A stretch of 64,000 nt of DNA from Thalassospira lucentensis (GTDB taxonomy: Bacteria > Pseudomonadota > Alphaproteobacteria > Rhodospirillales > Thalassospiraceae), in the NCBI RefSeq assembly GCF_001613805.1, contig NZ_LPVY01000005.1, positions 310,001 to 374,000 on the forward strand, in the 5' to 3' direction. The notes below the pieces were generated by a model that did no database searches, was not told the DNA's origin, and worked only from the letters and a program-made list of their open reading frames with translations. Below are positions 18,185 through 28,540 of the stretch, in pieces (the first letter of the stretch is position 1; every line of letters starts with the position of its first letter). The position numbers and the translations under genes are program-made.

Positions 18185-18892
18185 ATGAGCGAGGATCGGA
18201 AGGCAGAGGTCGAACGGGCAGCGCGCACGGCGCGCATGAACGATCGCCTGCCGTCCGGTCGGCGCGATGTGCAGATCAATCCGTTCCGCCGAACGATTGT
18301 TAATATGCTCAAGCTGGTTCTGCCGCTGATTGCGGCAACGCTTGTCGCACTTGTCGTGCTGTGGCCTCAGATCGAAAAAGTTCAGGAAAGCGGTTTTCGG
18401 CTTGGTTTTTCGACCACGCCCGACGATCTGATGGAAAATGTCACCATGAGCAATCCACGCTTTTTTGGCGTGGACAGCAACCGGCAGCCCTTTACCGTGA
18501 CGGCCAATGAAGCCGTCGAACAGCCCGAAAACGAAGACCGTCTGGCGCATGTGCGGCTGGATGCACCGCAGGCCGATATCACGCTTGAGGACGGCTCCTG
18601 GATTGCACTGACCGCCGATACGGGGTTCTATACCGAAAGCGACGAGCTTCTCGATCTGGTCGGAACCGTGAATATGTATCACGATCAGGGGTTTGAAATT
18701 CATACCGAGCAGGCAGAGATTGCATTGGGTAACGGAAGTGCGAAAGGCAATGAACCGGTCGACGGGCAGGGGCCGTTTGGAACGATCAAATCAGACACCG
18801 GTTTCGAGCTTGAAGACAAGGGGGCGGTAATCCGCTTTTTGGGAAATGCTCGTCTGGTGATTTTCGATAGTGCATTGAAAGGGAAGTCATGA
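18185..18892 (+). CDS. lptC: LptC, LPS export bitopic periplasmic protein
   Basis: Protein of 235 residues that passes LPS from LptBFG to LptA. A positively charged N-terminus is followed by one membrane helix (about 39-60, MLKLVLPLIAATLVALVVL) and a periplasmic beta-jellyroll domain with the LptC stretch around NPRFFGVDSNRQPFTVTANEA. Its end overlaps the lptA start by four bases (ATGA). Confidence 0.93.
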   Translation: MSEDRKAEVERAARTARMNDRLPSGRRDVQINPFRRTIVNMLKLVLPLIAATLVALVVLWPQIEKVQESGFRLGFSTTPDDLMENVTMSNPRFFGVDSNRQPFTVTANEAVEQPENEDRLAHVRLDAPQADITLEDGSWIALTADTGFYTESDELLDLVGTVNMYHDQGFEIHTEQAEIALGNGSAKGNEPVDGQGPFGTIKSDTGFELEDKGAVIRFLGNARLVIFDSALKGKS

Positions 18893-19752
18893 TCGCAATT
18901 GCGCCTTTTGCGATGCGTCGTTTTTTGCTGGCAGCAGTTTTGGGTGGTGCGGTGATGGTTCCGTACGGGGTCGCCTATGCCGATCCGCTCGGTCTTGCCC
19001 AAAGCGGCGGTGGCGGGCTTGAGGTCGAGTCCGATAATGGTATTGAGTGGCGTCGCAACGAGCAGGTTTTGATTGCACGTGGCAATGCAGTTGCCAAACG
19101 CGGCAATTCGCGTGTTGATGCCGACGAGCTGCGCGCGCTTTATCGTGATCGTGATGGACAAAGCGAGATTTACCGCATTATCGCGACCGGAAACGTCAAA
19201 CTGTCATCGGAAACCGACGTCGCGACCGGTGATCAGGCAATTTATGATATTGACGATGCGGTCGTCGTGTTGACGGGTGAAGATCTGCAGTACAAAACGC
19301 CGACCGAGACGCTGACAGCTGAAGAAAGCCTTGAATACTGGGAAACAGAACGAATGGCAGTCGCTCGTGGCAATGCGGTTGCTGTTGCTGATGACCGCAC
19401 TCTTCGGGGGGATGTGCTGACAGCACGGTTCGAGATGGGCAAGAATGGCGAAAACGAGCTGAGCCGGATTGATGGCAACGGAAACGTTACCATTCGCACA
19501 CCAACGGACTTTGTGGTTGGCAATCAAGGCGTTTACGATGCGAAAACGGGTATCGCAACCCTTGTTGGATCGGTTAAGATCACACGCGGCGAGAACCAGT
19601 TGAACGGTGATCGTGCTGTGGTTGACCTGAATACGGGTGTCAGCCGATTGACCGCCAACGGAAATGGCGATGGCAAAAGTCGCGTTCGCGGCCTGCTTGT
19701 GCCGGAAAAAGACGAAGAAAACAGCCCGGGTCAATCCGGGAATGGCAACTGA
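18889..19752 (+). CDS. lptA: LptA, periplasmic LPS transport protein
   Basis: Protein of 287 residues with a signal peptide (cleavage likely after the GVAYA near residue 29) and an OstA-type beta-jellyroll, which builds the LPS bridge across the periplasm. Repeated strands of the type VLIARGNAVAKRGNSRVDADELRALYRD mark the family. It is longer than E. coli LptA (185 residues), so extra strands are likely. Lies between lptC (ATGA overlap) and lptB. Confidence 0.92.
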   Translation: MIAIAPFAMRRFLLAAVLGGAVMVPYGVAYADPLGLAQSGGGGLEVESDNGIEWRRNEQVLIARGNAVAKRGNSRVDADELRALYRDRDGQSEIYRIIATGNVKLSSETDVATGDQAIYDIDDAVVVLTGEDLQYKTPTETLTAEESLEYWETERMAVARGNAVAVADDRTLRGDVLTARFEMGKNGENELSRIDGNGNVTIRTPTDFVVGNQGVYDAKTGIATLVGSVKITRGENQLNGDRAVVDLNTGVSRLTANGNGDGKSRVRGLLVPEKDEENSPGQSGNGN

Positions 19753-19767
19753 CGAAGGGTCGGGAAT

Positions 19768-20595
19768 TTGTTCTGGTCGCGCAAAAGCGGAAAATCCGAC
19801 AGCACATATGCAAACAAGGCTGGCAGTGGCAGTAATGCGTCTTCCGGCACCGGCCCGCGACTGGTAACAGCCAACAAGGGGCTGGTTGCGCACAATCTTG
19901 GCAAAAGTTTCAAGAAGCGCCCGGTGCTGAAAGATGTCTCGATGTCGGTTCAGCGTGGTGAGGCTGTTGGTCTTTTGGGGCCGAATGGAGCAGGCAAGAC
20001 CACGAGTTTTTACATCATTACCGGCCTGATTTCCCCGGATCGGGGTAATATTTCGCTGGACGGGCGGGATATCACCATGATGCCGATGTATCAGCGTGCC
20101 CGCATGGGAATCGGTTATTTACCGCAGGAAGCATCCATCTTCCGCGGTATGACCGTCGAACAAAACATTATGGCCGTGCTTGAGGTTGTCGAGGATGACC
20201 GGATCAAGCGCGAGCAGAATCTCGAAGATCTTCTGGCCGAATTTGCCATCGAGCATTTGCGCCGGACTCCGGCCCTTGCCCTGTCGGGCGGGGAACGCCG
20301 ACGTTGCGAAATCGCACGTGCCCTTGCAGCCCATCCGAATTTCGTTCTGTTGGACGAACCGCTGGCCGGGATTGACCCGATTGCAGTCGGTGATATTCGC
20401 GATCTTGTACGTCATCTGAAAGATCGTGGCATTGGGGTCTTGATTACCGACCACAATGTGCGCGAGACTCTGGACATCATTGACCGGGCATATATCTTGC
20501 ATGACGGTCGGGTTTTGATGGAAGGTGGTCCCGATGAAATCGTCAGGAATGACGATGTCAGAAGGGTTTATCTGGGCGATCGTTTCAGCCTTTGA
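19768..20595 (+). CDS. lptB: LptB, LPS export ABC ATPase
   Basis: ATPase of 275 residues that powers LPS extraction with LptFG. Walker [11 protein letters not shown], the ABC signature LSGGERRR, Walker [14 protein letters not shown] and the switch His in DHNV are all present. A Ser/Gly-rich tail of about 35 residues precedes the ATPase fold, longer than in E. coli. The start is TTG at 19768 behind AAGGGTCGGGAA; a later start is possible. It lies 15 bases after lptA and just ahead of rpoN, the conserved order. Confidence 0.95.
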   Translation: MFWSRKSGKSDSTYANKAGSGSNASSGTGPRLVTANKGLVAHNLGKSFKKRPVLKDVSMSVQRGEAVGLLGPNGAGKTTSFYIITGLISPDRGNISLDGRDITMMPMYQRARMGIGYLPQEASIFRGMTVEQNIMAVLEVVEDDRIKREQNLEDLLAEFAIEHLRRTPALALSGGERRRCEIARALAAHPNFVLLDEPLAGIDPIAVGDIRDLVRHLKDRGIGVLITDHNVRETLDIIDRAYILHDGRVLMEGGPDEIVRNDDVRRVYLGDRFSL

Positions 20596-20644
20596 TGAAA
20601 CACCTGCTTCTTGGGGGGTTCGGATTGACACGGGGTAGTTCATA

Positions 20645-22210
20645 ATGGCCCTGAAGGCGCGGCTTGATCTTCGTCAGTCCCAGTCTCTTGTTATGACGCC
20701 TCAATTGCAGCAGGCGATCAAACTGCTGCAATTTAACAATATCGAGCTTTCCAATTTCATCGATAGCGAGTTACTGGAAAACCCGCTTCTGGAACGTGTT
20801 GATCCCGGTCAGACTTTTGCCGAAGAAGGCGATGGCGCGGTTGGCAACGGCGATCAGGGCATCGATTCCCGTACAAACGATGATTTTTCGGATCGCGAGG
20901 ACCGTTTCGGTACCGACCGGCTGACATCCAGTGAAACCATGAGTGACGGCGATTCCGGTCCGCTCGATTGTGCCCCGGACGCCCTTTATAATGGCGAAGG
21001 TGATATCAGCTCCGATGGTTCCCCTGTTGCCGGAAATCATGATTATTCGGCACCTTACAGCGGTGGAACAGGTGGCGGCAGTAGCGAAGATTTACCAGGG
21101 CTTGAACAGACTCTGGCCGATCAAGCAACCCTGAGACAGTTGCTTGATGATCAGCTCAACATTGCCTTTGCCGATCCCGTATCACGCATGATCGGCAGTT
21201 ATCTGATCGATATGCTTGATGAAAGCGGTTATGTGGCAGGGCCACTGGAAGAAGTTGCCGAGTCCCTTGAATGCGATATGAAGGATGTGTTGCGTGTGCT
21301 CGCAGCCATGCAGGGATTCGAGCCGGTCGGCATATTTGCCCGTAACCTTTCAGAATGCCTTGAGTTGCAACTCCGTGAACGTAACCGGTTCGATCCGGCA
21401 ATGGCGGCTTTGCTTGCCAATCTGGATCTGCTGGCTCGGCGTGAATTTGATCGTCTGCGCCGGATTTGCGGGGTCGGTGCTGACGATCTTGCGGATATGA
21501 TTGCCGAAATCCGGACACTTGACCCGCGTCCGGGACGAACAGCAGATGGGGAACCGGCAACGCCGGTAATCCCGGATGTTTTGATGCGTGCGGCCGGAAA
21601 TGGCGAATGGCATCTGGAACTAAACAGCGAGGCATTGCCGCGTGTTCTGGTGAATGAGGATTACGCCGTACAGATTGGGCAGGGGGTGCGGAACCGAGAG
21701 GAACGCAGCTTCCTGAGCGAGAAGCTCCAGAATGCGAACTGGCTGGTAAAGGCCCTGCATCAACGTGCAACTACGATCATGAAGGTCGCAAGTGAGATCG
21801 TGCGCCAGCAGGACGGATTCTTCAATCACGGCGTATCGCATCTGCGTCCGCTGATCCTGCGCGACATCGCCGAAGCAATCGGGATGCACGAAAGCACGGT
21901 ATCACGGGTGACCAACGGCAAGTTTATGGCGACCCCGCGTGGCGTTTATGAACTGAAATATTTTTTCACCACTGCAATTTCGTCTGCGGACGGGGGGGAT
22001 GCGCATTCTTCTGAATCTGTTCGGCATCGCATCAAGTCATTGATAGATGGGGAAGATCCGAAAAAGATTTTGTCCGATGACAAACTTGTCGAGCTGCTTC
22101 AAAAGGAAGGGATCGACATCGCCCGCCGAACAGTGGCAAAATACCGCGAAGCGATGAGAATTCCCTCGTCGGTCCAGCGACGGCGCGAAAAAAAGTCGCG
22201 GGTTTCCTAG
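20645..22210 (+). CDS. rpoN: RNA polymerase sigma-54 factor
   Basis: Sigma factor of 521 residues for promoters that need enhancer-binding ATPases. Region I is the Gln/Leu-rich start (LRQSQSLVMTPQLQQAIKLLQF), followed by an acidic, Gly/Ser-rich region II (about 55-150), the core-binding domain, and the DNA-binding domain with helix-turn-helix (HESTVSRVTNGKF) and the RpoN box ARRTVAKYR near the C-terminus. Same strand as lptB and followed by hpf and ptsN. Confidence 0.97.
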   Translation: MALKARLDLRQSQSLVMTPQLQQAIKLLQFNNIELSNFIDSELLENPLLERVDPGQTFAEEGDGAVGNGDQGIDSRTNDDFSDREDRFGTDRLTSSETMSDGDSGPLDCAPDALYNGEGDISSDGSPVAGNHDYSAPYSGGTGGGSSEDLPGLEQTLADQATLRQLLDDQLNIAFADPVSRMIGSYLIDMLDESGYVAGPLEEVAESLECDMKDVLRVLAAMQGFEPVGIFARNLSECLELQLRERNRFDPAMAALLANLDLLARREFDRLRRICGVGADDLADMIAEIRTLDPRPGRTADGEPATPVIPDVLMRAAGNGEWHLELNSEALPRVLVNEDYAVQIGQGVRNREERSFLSEKLQNANWLVKALHQRATTIMKVASEIVRQQDGFFNHGVSHLRPLILRDIAEAIGMHESTVSRVTNGKFMATPRGVYELKYFFTTAISSADGGDAHSSESVRHRIKSLIDGEDPKKILSDDKLVELLQKEGIDIARRTVAKYREAMRIPSSVQRRREKKSRVS

Positions 22211-22271
22211 CCGGTCAAACACTGCAAAATATACCCTAAGGTATTGTATATTAACCAATAATACCCAAATG

Positions 22272-22300
22272 TTGACTTGGCATTAACGAGGGAATATGGT
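22272..22300 (+). promoter_or_regulatory. Sigma-70-type promoter of hpf-ptsN
   Basis: TTGACT at 22272-22277, a 17-base spacer and TATGGT at 22295-22300, in the 162-base gap between rpoN and hpf. An ATACC-N4-GGTAT dyad lies just upstream at 22231-22244. hpf-ptsN can thus be transcribed independently of rpoN. Confidence 0.5.
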
Positions 22301-22372
22301 GCGGCCTCCTGATTGAGGGGCACTGAAGGTCCATATGTACTGGGAAGTCACTCAACTGGGGATAGGCGATCC

Positions 22373-22972
22373 ATGCAAATTACGGTTATTGGTAAGCAAC
22401 TCGACGTTGGTAACGCACTCCGTCAACACGTCGTCGAGACGTTGGACCCTGCGGTAGAGAAATATTTCGATCACGCGATCGAAGCCACGGTGACCATCAC
22501 CAAACAGGCTCATCTCTATATTGCGCAGATATCGGTCCATGTCGGCAAAGGCATGTTGGTTCAGGCGAAGGCATCGGCGAATGAAGTGTATCCTGCTTTC
22601 GATTCTGCCTGTGATCGCGTCGCCAAACAGTTGCGACGTTACAAGCGGCGATTGCGTGATCACCACAATGCCAACCGTGATCAGTATGAGCAGGCAAGAA
22701 TTGATGCGACACATTATGTGATCGCACAGGAAGATGAAGACCATTCAGAGGACGAACATCTCAACGGCTTTGAGCCGGTGATCGTCGCTGAAACACCGGA
22801 TCGCATTGACACGCTCTCCGTCGGAGAAGCTGTTATGCGGCTCGACTTGGGGGACATTCCGGCGCTTATGTTCCGGAATGGCAAACATGGCGGATTGAAT
22901 GTTGTATATCGTCGTGCTGACGGCAATATCGGGTGGCTTGACCCATCCGATAAGGAGGCTGGTGCAGCGTGA
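22373..22972 (+). CDS. hpf: Ribosome hibernation promoting factor, long form
   Basis: Protein of 199 residues that binds idle 30S subunits and dimerises 70S ribosomes into 100S particles. The N-terminal domain (about 1-100) is the S30AE fold (MQITVIGKQLDVGNALRQHV); the C-terminal domain (about 140-195) has the long-form signature TLSVGEAVMRLDLGDIPALMFRN. The ATG at 22373 starts the standard N-terminus. It ends in a GTGA overlap with ptsN. Confidence 0.95.
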   Translation: MQITVIGKQLDVGNALRQHVVETLDPAVEKYFDHAIEATVTITKQAHLYIAQISVHVGKGMLVQAKASANEVYPAFDSACDRVAKQLRRYKRRLRDHHNANRDQYEQARIDATHYVIAQEDEDHSEDEHLNGFEPVIVAETPDRIDTLSVGEAVMRLDLGDIPALMFRNGKHGGLNVVYRRADGNIGWLDPSDKEAGAA

Positions 22973-23478
22973 CGGATACAGATTCTTCCGAGCCAAACAA
23001 CGCAACGCGAAAAATGGACATATCATCGATACTTTCCCCTTCGGGGGTGATACCGGCCTTGCGGTCCGGCGCGAAAAAAGCTGTCCTTGAGGAACTTGCC
23101 GAAAAGGCAGCGGAAGTCACCGGGCGTGAAGCAGGCGAAATTTTTTCCGTTCTGCTTGATCGCGAGAAACTTGGCAGCACCGGCGTAGGTGGTGGCGTCG
23201 CGATTCCGCATGGCAAGCTGGCTGATCTCGACCGGTTACACATGATCTTTGCGCGCGCGCAGAACCCGATCGAGTTCGATGCCGTTGACGAACATCCTGT
23301 CGATTTGTTCTGCATGTTGATAGCACCGGAAGAAGCCGGTGCCGACCATCTGAAAGCACTGGCGCGGATTTCCCGTCTTCTGCGTAATCAGGGCATGTGT
23401 GACAAGTTGCGCGGCGCTGGTTCAGCCGATGCGATCTATGCACTGCTGACCCAGGATGAGGCCGAACAGGCCGCCTGA
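22969..23478 (+). CDS. ptsN: Nitrogen-PTS EIIA protein
   Basis: EIIA-Ntr of 169 residues, the terminal phosphoryl acceptor of the regulatory nitrogen PTS, which tunes potassium transport and stress responses in relatives. The phosphorylated His lies in GGGVAIPHGKL. A GTG start with a strong AAGGAGG ten bases upstream overlaps the hpf stop. The position next to rpoN and hpf is the classic arrangement. Confidence 0.95.
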   Translation: MTDTDSSEPNNATRKMDISSILSPSGVIPALRSGAKKAVLEELAEKAAEVTGREAGEIFSVLLDREKLGSTGVGGGVAIPHGKLADLDRLHMIFARAQNPIEFDAVDEHPVDLFCMLIAPEEAGADHLKALARISRLLRNQGMCDKLRGAGSADAIYALLTQDEAEQAA

Positions 23479-23523
23479 ACGCGCAATTGACCGGGTGCAA
23501 GTCCGGCAAATAGCAAGATATCA

Positions 23524-23557
23524 AAAGCCGGGCACCGTCTTAACGGTGCCCGGCTTT
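23524..23557. terminator. Bidirectional terminator between ptsN and the AmpG-like gene
   Basis: Perfect 15-bp stem (23524-23538 with 23543-23557), loop CTTA, followed by ACTTTTT. It lies between two convergent genes and has T or A runs on both sides, so it can serve both. Confidence 0.85.
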
Positions 23558-23594
23558 ACTTTTTCTGAACAAAGGGGCGTATGGCACCTGTGGT

Positions 23595-25160
23595 TTATTG
23601 TGGCTTTGGTTGGGGTTTTTCCGCTGCATTGAGCGCAGTCATGCGACTGGCCAGAACCACCAGATACAGCACAGGAACGCCGATCAAGGCTGTGCCTATA
23701 AAGAACCAGCTATAACCGATTGCATCGACCACAGTGCCGGAGAATCCGGCAAGGATCTTGGGAAAGAGCGTCATGATCGAGCTGAAGATCGCATATTGCA
23801 TGGCGGTAAAGGAAATATTGGTCAGGCCAGAGAGGTAGGCTATGAAGGCTGCAGTTGCCAGACCACCTGACAGGTTGTCCGCCATGATTACACCGGCAAA
23901 CATGACGGTGTTAGGACCCAGATGCGCCATAACTGCGAACAGGATGTTGGTTATGGCTGACAGAAGTGCACCAAGGAACAGGATACGCACGACCCCGTAG
24001 CGAACCGAAAGAAGGCCGCCAAGGAAGCTGCCAGCAATCGTCATGAACAGGCCAAATGTTTTGGAAACAGCCGCGATTTCTTCCTTGGAAAACCCCAGAT
24101 CGGTATAGAAAACATTGGCCATGACCCCCATGACGATATCGGCAATCCGGTAGACGCCAATAAGGGCCAGAACAACTATCGCGGCTTTGCCATAGCGGTC
24201 GATAAAATCCTTGACCGGCGCGATATAGGTTTCCTGAACCATACCGGTTGGGGTTAAGCCGATACTGGTGGTAAGCCATGCGACAAGGATCGCGGCAGCG
24301 ACCGAGATAGCAAGTTTGAGAAATCCTGCGATGAACCCAGCCAGCTCGTCGATCATTCCGTTTTCAACCAAAGCTGTTTTCAATGGATCAGTCAGATCGC
24401 TGGCATAGATGTTGGCGATGATGAAGGCGATCACAGTCAGCACAAACATCAAAAGGAAACGGCCGTAATCGGATGTTCTATGAAAATACTTGCTGTCAGT
24501 GCGATTTACGGCGGGTTCGCGAATGAGCAAGGTGGTGATCACGCCGATCCCCATCGCGAGTGCCATGCAGCCATAGGCAATTGTCCAGGCCAACGGTTCA
24601 TAACTGCCTTCGGCCTCGAATAACCCGGCAATGGTTAATGCGCCGGCACCAGCAACAATCATCCCAATACGGTAGCCACCGATATAGGCAGAACTCATCA
24701 TGGCTTGCAGGTCAGGATCGGCGGCCTCGATACGATAAGCGTCAATTACGATATCCTGTGTTGCAGATGCAAAGCCAAGCGCAACGGCAGCAAAGGCCAT
24801 GATGGTCAGGTTTTGGGCCGGATCGGTAAAGCCCATCCAAAGGATGGCACTTATGATGGCGCATTGGGCAACAATCAGCCAGCTTCGCCGGCGGCCCAGA
24901 ACTCCGTACAAAATAGGGAATGGTAGCCGGTCAATTAGCGGCGCCCAGACAAATTTGAAGGAATAGCCAAGGGCCGCCCAACTGAAATAGGTGACGGTTG
25001 AACGTTCTACCCCGGCTTCTCGCAACCAGATCGACAGGGTGGAAAATATCAGTAGGATGGGAATGCCGGCTGACAAGCCCATGAACAGCATGGTGATGAC
25101 GCGCGGATGGATAAAGGCGCGAAATGAATCACTCCAACTGCGCAAAGCGGTGTTGTGCAT
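23595..25160 (-). CDS. ampG: AmpG-like muropeptide MFS permease
   Basis: Major facilitator protein of 521 residues with about 12-14 membrane helices. The start region FRAFIHPRVITMLFMGLSAGIPILLIFSTLSIWL and the LPFPILYGVLGRRRSWLIVAQ loop match the AmpG family, which imports anhydromuropeptides for cell-wall recycling. The ATG at 25160 gives the usual length; a longer upstream frame runs through the typA terminator and is rejected. No ampC or ampR is nearby, so a link to beta-lactamase induction cannot be claimed. Confidence 0.88.
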   Translation of the reverse strand: MHNTALRSWSDSFRAFIHPRVITMLFMGLSAGIPILLIFSTLSIWLREAGVERSTVTYFSWAALGYSFKFVWAPLIDRLPFPILYGVLGRRRSWLIVAQCAIISAILWMGFTDPAQNLTIMAFAAVALGFASATQDIVIDAYRIEAADPDLQAMMSSAYIGGYRIGMIVAGAGALTIAGLFEAEGSYEPLAWTIAYGCMALAMGIGVITTLLIREPAVNRTDSKYFHRTSDYGRFLLMFVLTVIAFIIANIYASDLTDPLKTALVENGMIDELAGFIAGFLKLAISVAAAILVAWLTTSIGLTPTGMVQETYIAPVKDFIDRYGKAAIVVLALIGVYRIADIVMGVMANVFYTDLGFSKEEIAAVSKTFGLFMTIAGSFLGGLLSVRYGVVRILFLGALLSAITNILFAVMAHLGPNTVMFAGVIMADNLSGGLATAAFIAYLSGLTNISFTAMQYAIFSSIMTLFPKILAGFSGTVVDAIGYSWFFIGTALIGVPVLYLVVLASRMTALNAAEKPQPKPQ

Positions 25161-25255
25161 GGATTTCCCCAGTCTAAGTGCCACCTTGCCTGAAGGTAGG
25201 GAAAACAGGTTAAGGAATGCCGAAACGCTTGGCGCCAAATATATGAGCAAAAACA

Positions 25256-25285
25256 AAAAGGCCGACCCAGACGGGTCGGCCTTTT
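25256..25285 (-). terminator. Intrinsic terminator of typA
   Basis: A 13-bp stem (25256-25268 with 25273-25285), loop AGAC, with A/T base pairs giving a U run on the minus strand. It lies 20 bases after the typA stop. Confidence 0.8.
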
Positions 25286-25305
25286 CAATCTGGATACAAA
25301 CCGGA

Positions 25306-27126
25306 TTAGACGGTTTCGGATTCCGATTTGCGGCTTTCGCGTTTGCGCACGTTCGGATCAAGGTGCAGCTTGCGAATACGGATGCTTTGCGGGGTAACTT
25401 CGACCAGTTCGTCGTTCTGGATGTAAGCTAGTGCTTCTTCAAGCGACATACGGCGGGGCGGGGTCAGGGTGATGGCATCATCCTTGCCCGATGCGCGGAC
25501 GTTGGTCAGTTTTTTGCCCTTGAGAATATTGACTTCAAGGTCGTTGTTACGGTTGTGTTCGCCGATGATCATGCCTTCATAGACACGTTCGCCCGGATTG
25601 ATGAACATCGAACCACGATCTTCCAGACCCCAAAGGGCATAGGCAACCGCATCGCCCTGATCGTTCGAGATCAGAACGCCATTACGACGACCAGCGATCG
25701 AGCCTTTGACCGGTCCATAGGAATGGAACACACGGTTCATCACGCCGGTACCGCGGGTATCGGTCAGGAATTCACCATGATAACCGATCAGGCCACGCGA
25801 TGGGGCGAGGAACATGATACGGGTCTTGCCGCCACCGCTTGAGCGCATGTCGGTCATTTCGGCTTTGCGCAGGCTCATCTTTTCAACGACGGCACCGGCA
25901 AATTCTTCGTCAACATCGACCTGGACTTCTTCGAACGGCTCGGACAGGACGCCGTCGATCTCCTTGATCAGAACGCGCGGACGTGAGATCGACAGTTCAT
26001 AGCCTTCGCGACGCATGGTTTCGATCAGAACGCCAAGCTGAAGTTCACCACGACCGGCAACCTCAAAGGCATCCTTGTCGGCGGTTTCGGAAAGCTGAAT
26101 GGCGATGTTGCCTTCGACTTCACGTTCCAGACGCGCACGGATCATACGCGAGGTAACCTTGTCACCTTCCTGACCGGCAAGCGGCGAGTTGTTGACCGAG
26201 AAGGTCATCGCAAGGGTCGGCGGATCAATCGGCTGGCTTGCGATCGCGTTTGTGACTTCTGGCGAGCAGATGGTGTCGGCAACGGTGGCATCCGTCAGGC
26301 CGGCAATCGCGATGATGTCGCCGGCAACAGCTTCTTCCTGCGGCACACGATCAAGGCCACGGAAGCCCATCAGTTTCGAAAGACGACCGGTTTCGACTGT
26401 GCCATCACCACGCAGAACCTTGACCGGCATGTTCAGTTTTGCACGACCCTGCGCGACACGACCAGTCAGGATACGGCCAAGGAAGTTGTCAGCATGCAGC
26501 ATGGTTGCAATCATTGCGAACGGTGCGTCAACTTCCGCCTTCGGCGCCGGAACATAGTTCAGAACCAGGTTCATCAGCGGCGTCAGGTTCTCTTTCGGGC
26601 CTTCCGGTGCTTCTGCAGCCCAGCCATCACGACCGGATGCGTACAGAACCGGGAAGTCGAGCTGTTCGTCGTTGGCTTCAAGCGAAACGAACAGATCGAA
26701 AATCTCGTCGAGAACTTCTTCGGCGCGCTGGTCCGGACGGTCGATCTTGTTGATAATCACGATTGGCTTCAGACCGAGTTTGAGGGCCTTGCCAAGAACG
26801 AATTTGGTCTGCGGCATCGGACCTTCAGCCGAGTCAACCAACAGAACAACACCGTCAACCATCGACAGGATACGTTCGACTTCACCACCGAAATCGGCGT
26901 GGCCCGGAGTATCGACGATATTGATACGCGTATCGCCCCACTGAATTGCGGTAGGCTTTGCCATGATGGTAATGCCGCGTTCGCGTTCCAGATCGTTACT
27001 GTCCATCGCACGTTCATCAACGCGCTGGTTGTCGCGATAAACACCGGACTGACGGAACATCGCGTCGACGAGGGTGGTTTTGCCATGGTCGACGTGTGCG
27101 ATAATGGCGATATTGCGCAAGTTCAT
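25306..27126 (-). CDS. typA: TypA/BipA ribosome-associated GTPase
   Basis: Translational GTPase of 606 residues, the family's usual length, that aids ribosome assembly and stress growth. G1 [11 protein letters not shown]3 DTPGHADFG and G4 NKIDRP are visible, followed by EF-G-like domains III and V and the TypA-specific C-terminus ([20 protein letters not shown]). The ATG at 27126 begins [15 protein letters not shown], the family start; an upstream in-frame start is not supported. Confidence 0.97.
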   Translation of the reverse strand: MNLRNIAIIAHVDHGKTTLVDAMFRQSGVYRDNQRVDERAMDSNDLERERGITIMAKPTAIQWGDTRINIVDTPGHADFGGEVERILSMVDGVVLLVDSAEGPMPQTKFVLGKALKLGLKPIVIINKIDRPDQRAEEVLDEIFDLFVSLEANDEQLDFPVLYASGRDGWAAEAPEGPKENLTPLMNLVLNYVPAPKAEVDAPFAMIATMLHADNFLGRILTGRVAQGRAKLNMPVKVLRGDGTVETGRLSKLMGFRGLDRVPQEEAVAGDIIAIAGLTDATVADTICSPEVTNAIASQPIDPPTLAMTFSVNNSPLAGQEGDKVTSRMIRARLEREVEGNIAIQLSETADKDAFEVAGRGELQLGVLIETMRREGYELSISRPRVLIKEIDGVLSEPFEEVQVDVDEEFAGAVVEKMSLRKAEMTDMRSSGGGKTRIMFLAPSRGLIGYHGEFLTDTRGTGVMNRVFHSYGPVKGSIAGRRNGVLISNDQGDAVAYALWGLEDRGSMFINPGERVYEGMIIGEHNRNNDLEVNILKGKKLTNVRASGKDDAITLTPPRRMSLEEALAYIQNDELVEVTPQSIRIRKLHLDPNVRKRESRKSESETV

Positions 27127-27550
27127 TGGCGCGGACTCCAGAATAAAAATGCCGCGCGCCGGGATACGTCCCTTGCGCATCGGTCAGTAAAAGTTTCAAG
27201 GCCAGTAGATATTCAGCCGCCTAAGACCGATGTCGTTCGGTCGGCAAGGTCAAACCCGCGCAATTTGCGTCGTGCAGAACATGCTGAATGTTTACTGGCC
27301 CAAAAGACAAATTGCAGCCTGGCTCGAAAGCCGCCCTGTCATAGCCAATGTCGAGGCGAAAGACCAGCCTCGTGCATGACATGCGGGGTTGATTTTTATG
27401 CAATGCCGGGTTCTTGCGCCATTAACTGGAGAAAGTCAATCTTTGTGTGCATTGCAAAACCGCAGAATACCGGCAATTGATGCAGAAAAAACGGGACAGC
27501 AATCAAATGTTGCCGTCCCGTGAATTTTATCGTGCCCGACTGATCAATGA
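27127..27550. other. Intergenic region upstream of typA
   Basis: A 424-base gap between typA and the PfkB-type kinase gene, both on the minus strand. It holds the kinase terminator (listed separately) and a GACCGA-N6-TCGGTC dyad at 27225-27242, about 100 bases before typA. No frame with a convincing ribosome binding site was found. Confidence 0.5.
27491..27521 (-). terminator. Intrinsic terminator of the adenosine kinase-like gene
   Basis: On the minus strand a 12-bp stem with one G-T pair (27521-27510 with 27502-27491), a seven-base loop and a run of T immediately after. Confidence 0.82.
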
Positions 27551-28540
27551 TCAAAGAGTCTTTGCGACCAGTTCCTTGAGGTCCGCATCCGGGCGTGCGC
27601 CCATGTGTGAAATTACCTCGGCAGCGGAGATCGAACCAAGGCGACCACAGGTCGCGAGATCATCACCGCGGGTGTAGCCATAGAGGAAACCCGATGCAAA
27701 AAGGTCACCTGCGCCAGTGGTATCGACGACATGGGCAACCGGTTCGGCATGGACTTCGATGACTTCGTCACCCGAGACGATAACGGAACCCTTTTCGCTG
27801 CGGGTCAGGGCTGCGACCTTGCAATGGACGCGAACTTCGGCGAGAGCCTCTTCAAAGGTATCGACTTCATAAAGCGATTTGATCTCGTCTTCGTTGGCAA
27901 ACAGCACGTCGATATGATTGTGAACCAAGTCGCGGAATGAATCGCGATGGCGATCAACGCAGAAGGAATCAGACAGGCTGATTGAAACCTGACGGCCAGC
28001 TTCATGGGCAATCTTGGCTGCTTTGATAAAGGCTTCCTTGGCTTCCGGGCGATCCCAAAGATAACCTTCCATATAGGTAATCTTGGCCGATGCGATCAGT
28101 TCGGCATCGATATCATCCGGACCAAGTTCCGTGCATGCGCCGAGGAAGGTGTTCATGGTGCGGTGCCCGTCCGGCGTAACGAAGATCAGGCAGCGTGCCG
28201 TCGGTGAGCCGGATGTGGCCGGGGTCGAGTTGAAAGAAACCCCCATGGCGCGGATATCGTGGCTGAAAACTTCGCCAAGCTGATCGTTACGTACTTTACC
28301 AATATAGGCACCTTTGCCACCAAGAGCAGCAATGCCTGCCATGGTATTGCCCGCAGATCCACCTGACATTTCGAGGCCCGGGCCCATCTGGGCGTAAAGG
28401 CTGTCGGCAGTTTCGGCATCGATCAGGGTCATGGCGTTCTTTACGAGGTTCAAACGGCCAAGGTCTTCTTCCTTGCAATGGGCAAGGACGTCGACAATGG
28501 CATTGCCGATCCCGACGACGTCGAATTTGGTGTCACTCAT
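27551..28540 (-). CDS. PfkB-family carbohydrate/adenosine kinase
   Basis: Ribokinase-fold protein of 329 residues. The N-terminal PfkB motif is seen in GGSAGNTMAGIAALGGKGAYIGKV, and the C-terminal anion-hole/catalytic motif in DTTGAGDLFASGF, with the catalytic Asp. The overall sequence is closest to bacterial adenosine kinases, which phosphorylate adenosine to AMP, but sugar substrates cannot be excluded. The ATG at 28540 (MSDTKFDVVGIGNAIVDV) matches the family start. Confidence 0.88.
   Translation of the reverse strand: MSDTKFDVVGIGNAIVDVLAHCKEEDLGRLNLVKNAMTLIDAETADSLYAQMGPGLEMSGGSAGNTMAGIAALGGKGAYIGKVRNDQLGEVFSHDIRAMGVSFNSTPATSGSPTARCLIFVTPDGHRTMNTFLGACTELGPDDIDAELIASAKITYMEGYLWDRPEAKEAFIKAAKIAHEAGRQVSISLSDSFCVDRHRDSFRDLVHNHIDVLFANEDEIKSLYEVDTFEEALAEVRVHCKVAALTRSEKGSVIVSGDEVIEVHAEPVAHVVDTTGAGDLFASGFLYGYTRGDDLATCGRLGSISAAEVISHMGARPDADLKELVAKTL

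Noticed and set aside
20596-22372. Sigma-54 promoter near rpoN or hpf
   Set aside because: A TTGGCA-like string at 22277 lacks the paired GC element at the required spacing; the sigma-70 reading fits better.
25161-25361. Longer N-terminus for the AmpG-like permease
   Set aside because: The 67 extra codons run through the typA terminator and the end of typA, with no family similarity.
26494-27480. Plus-strand open frame of 328 codons across typA
   Set aside because: It lies antisense to typA, has no family motif and no ribosome binding site.
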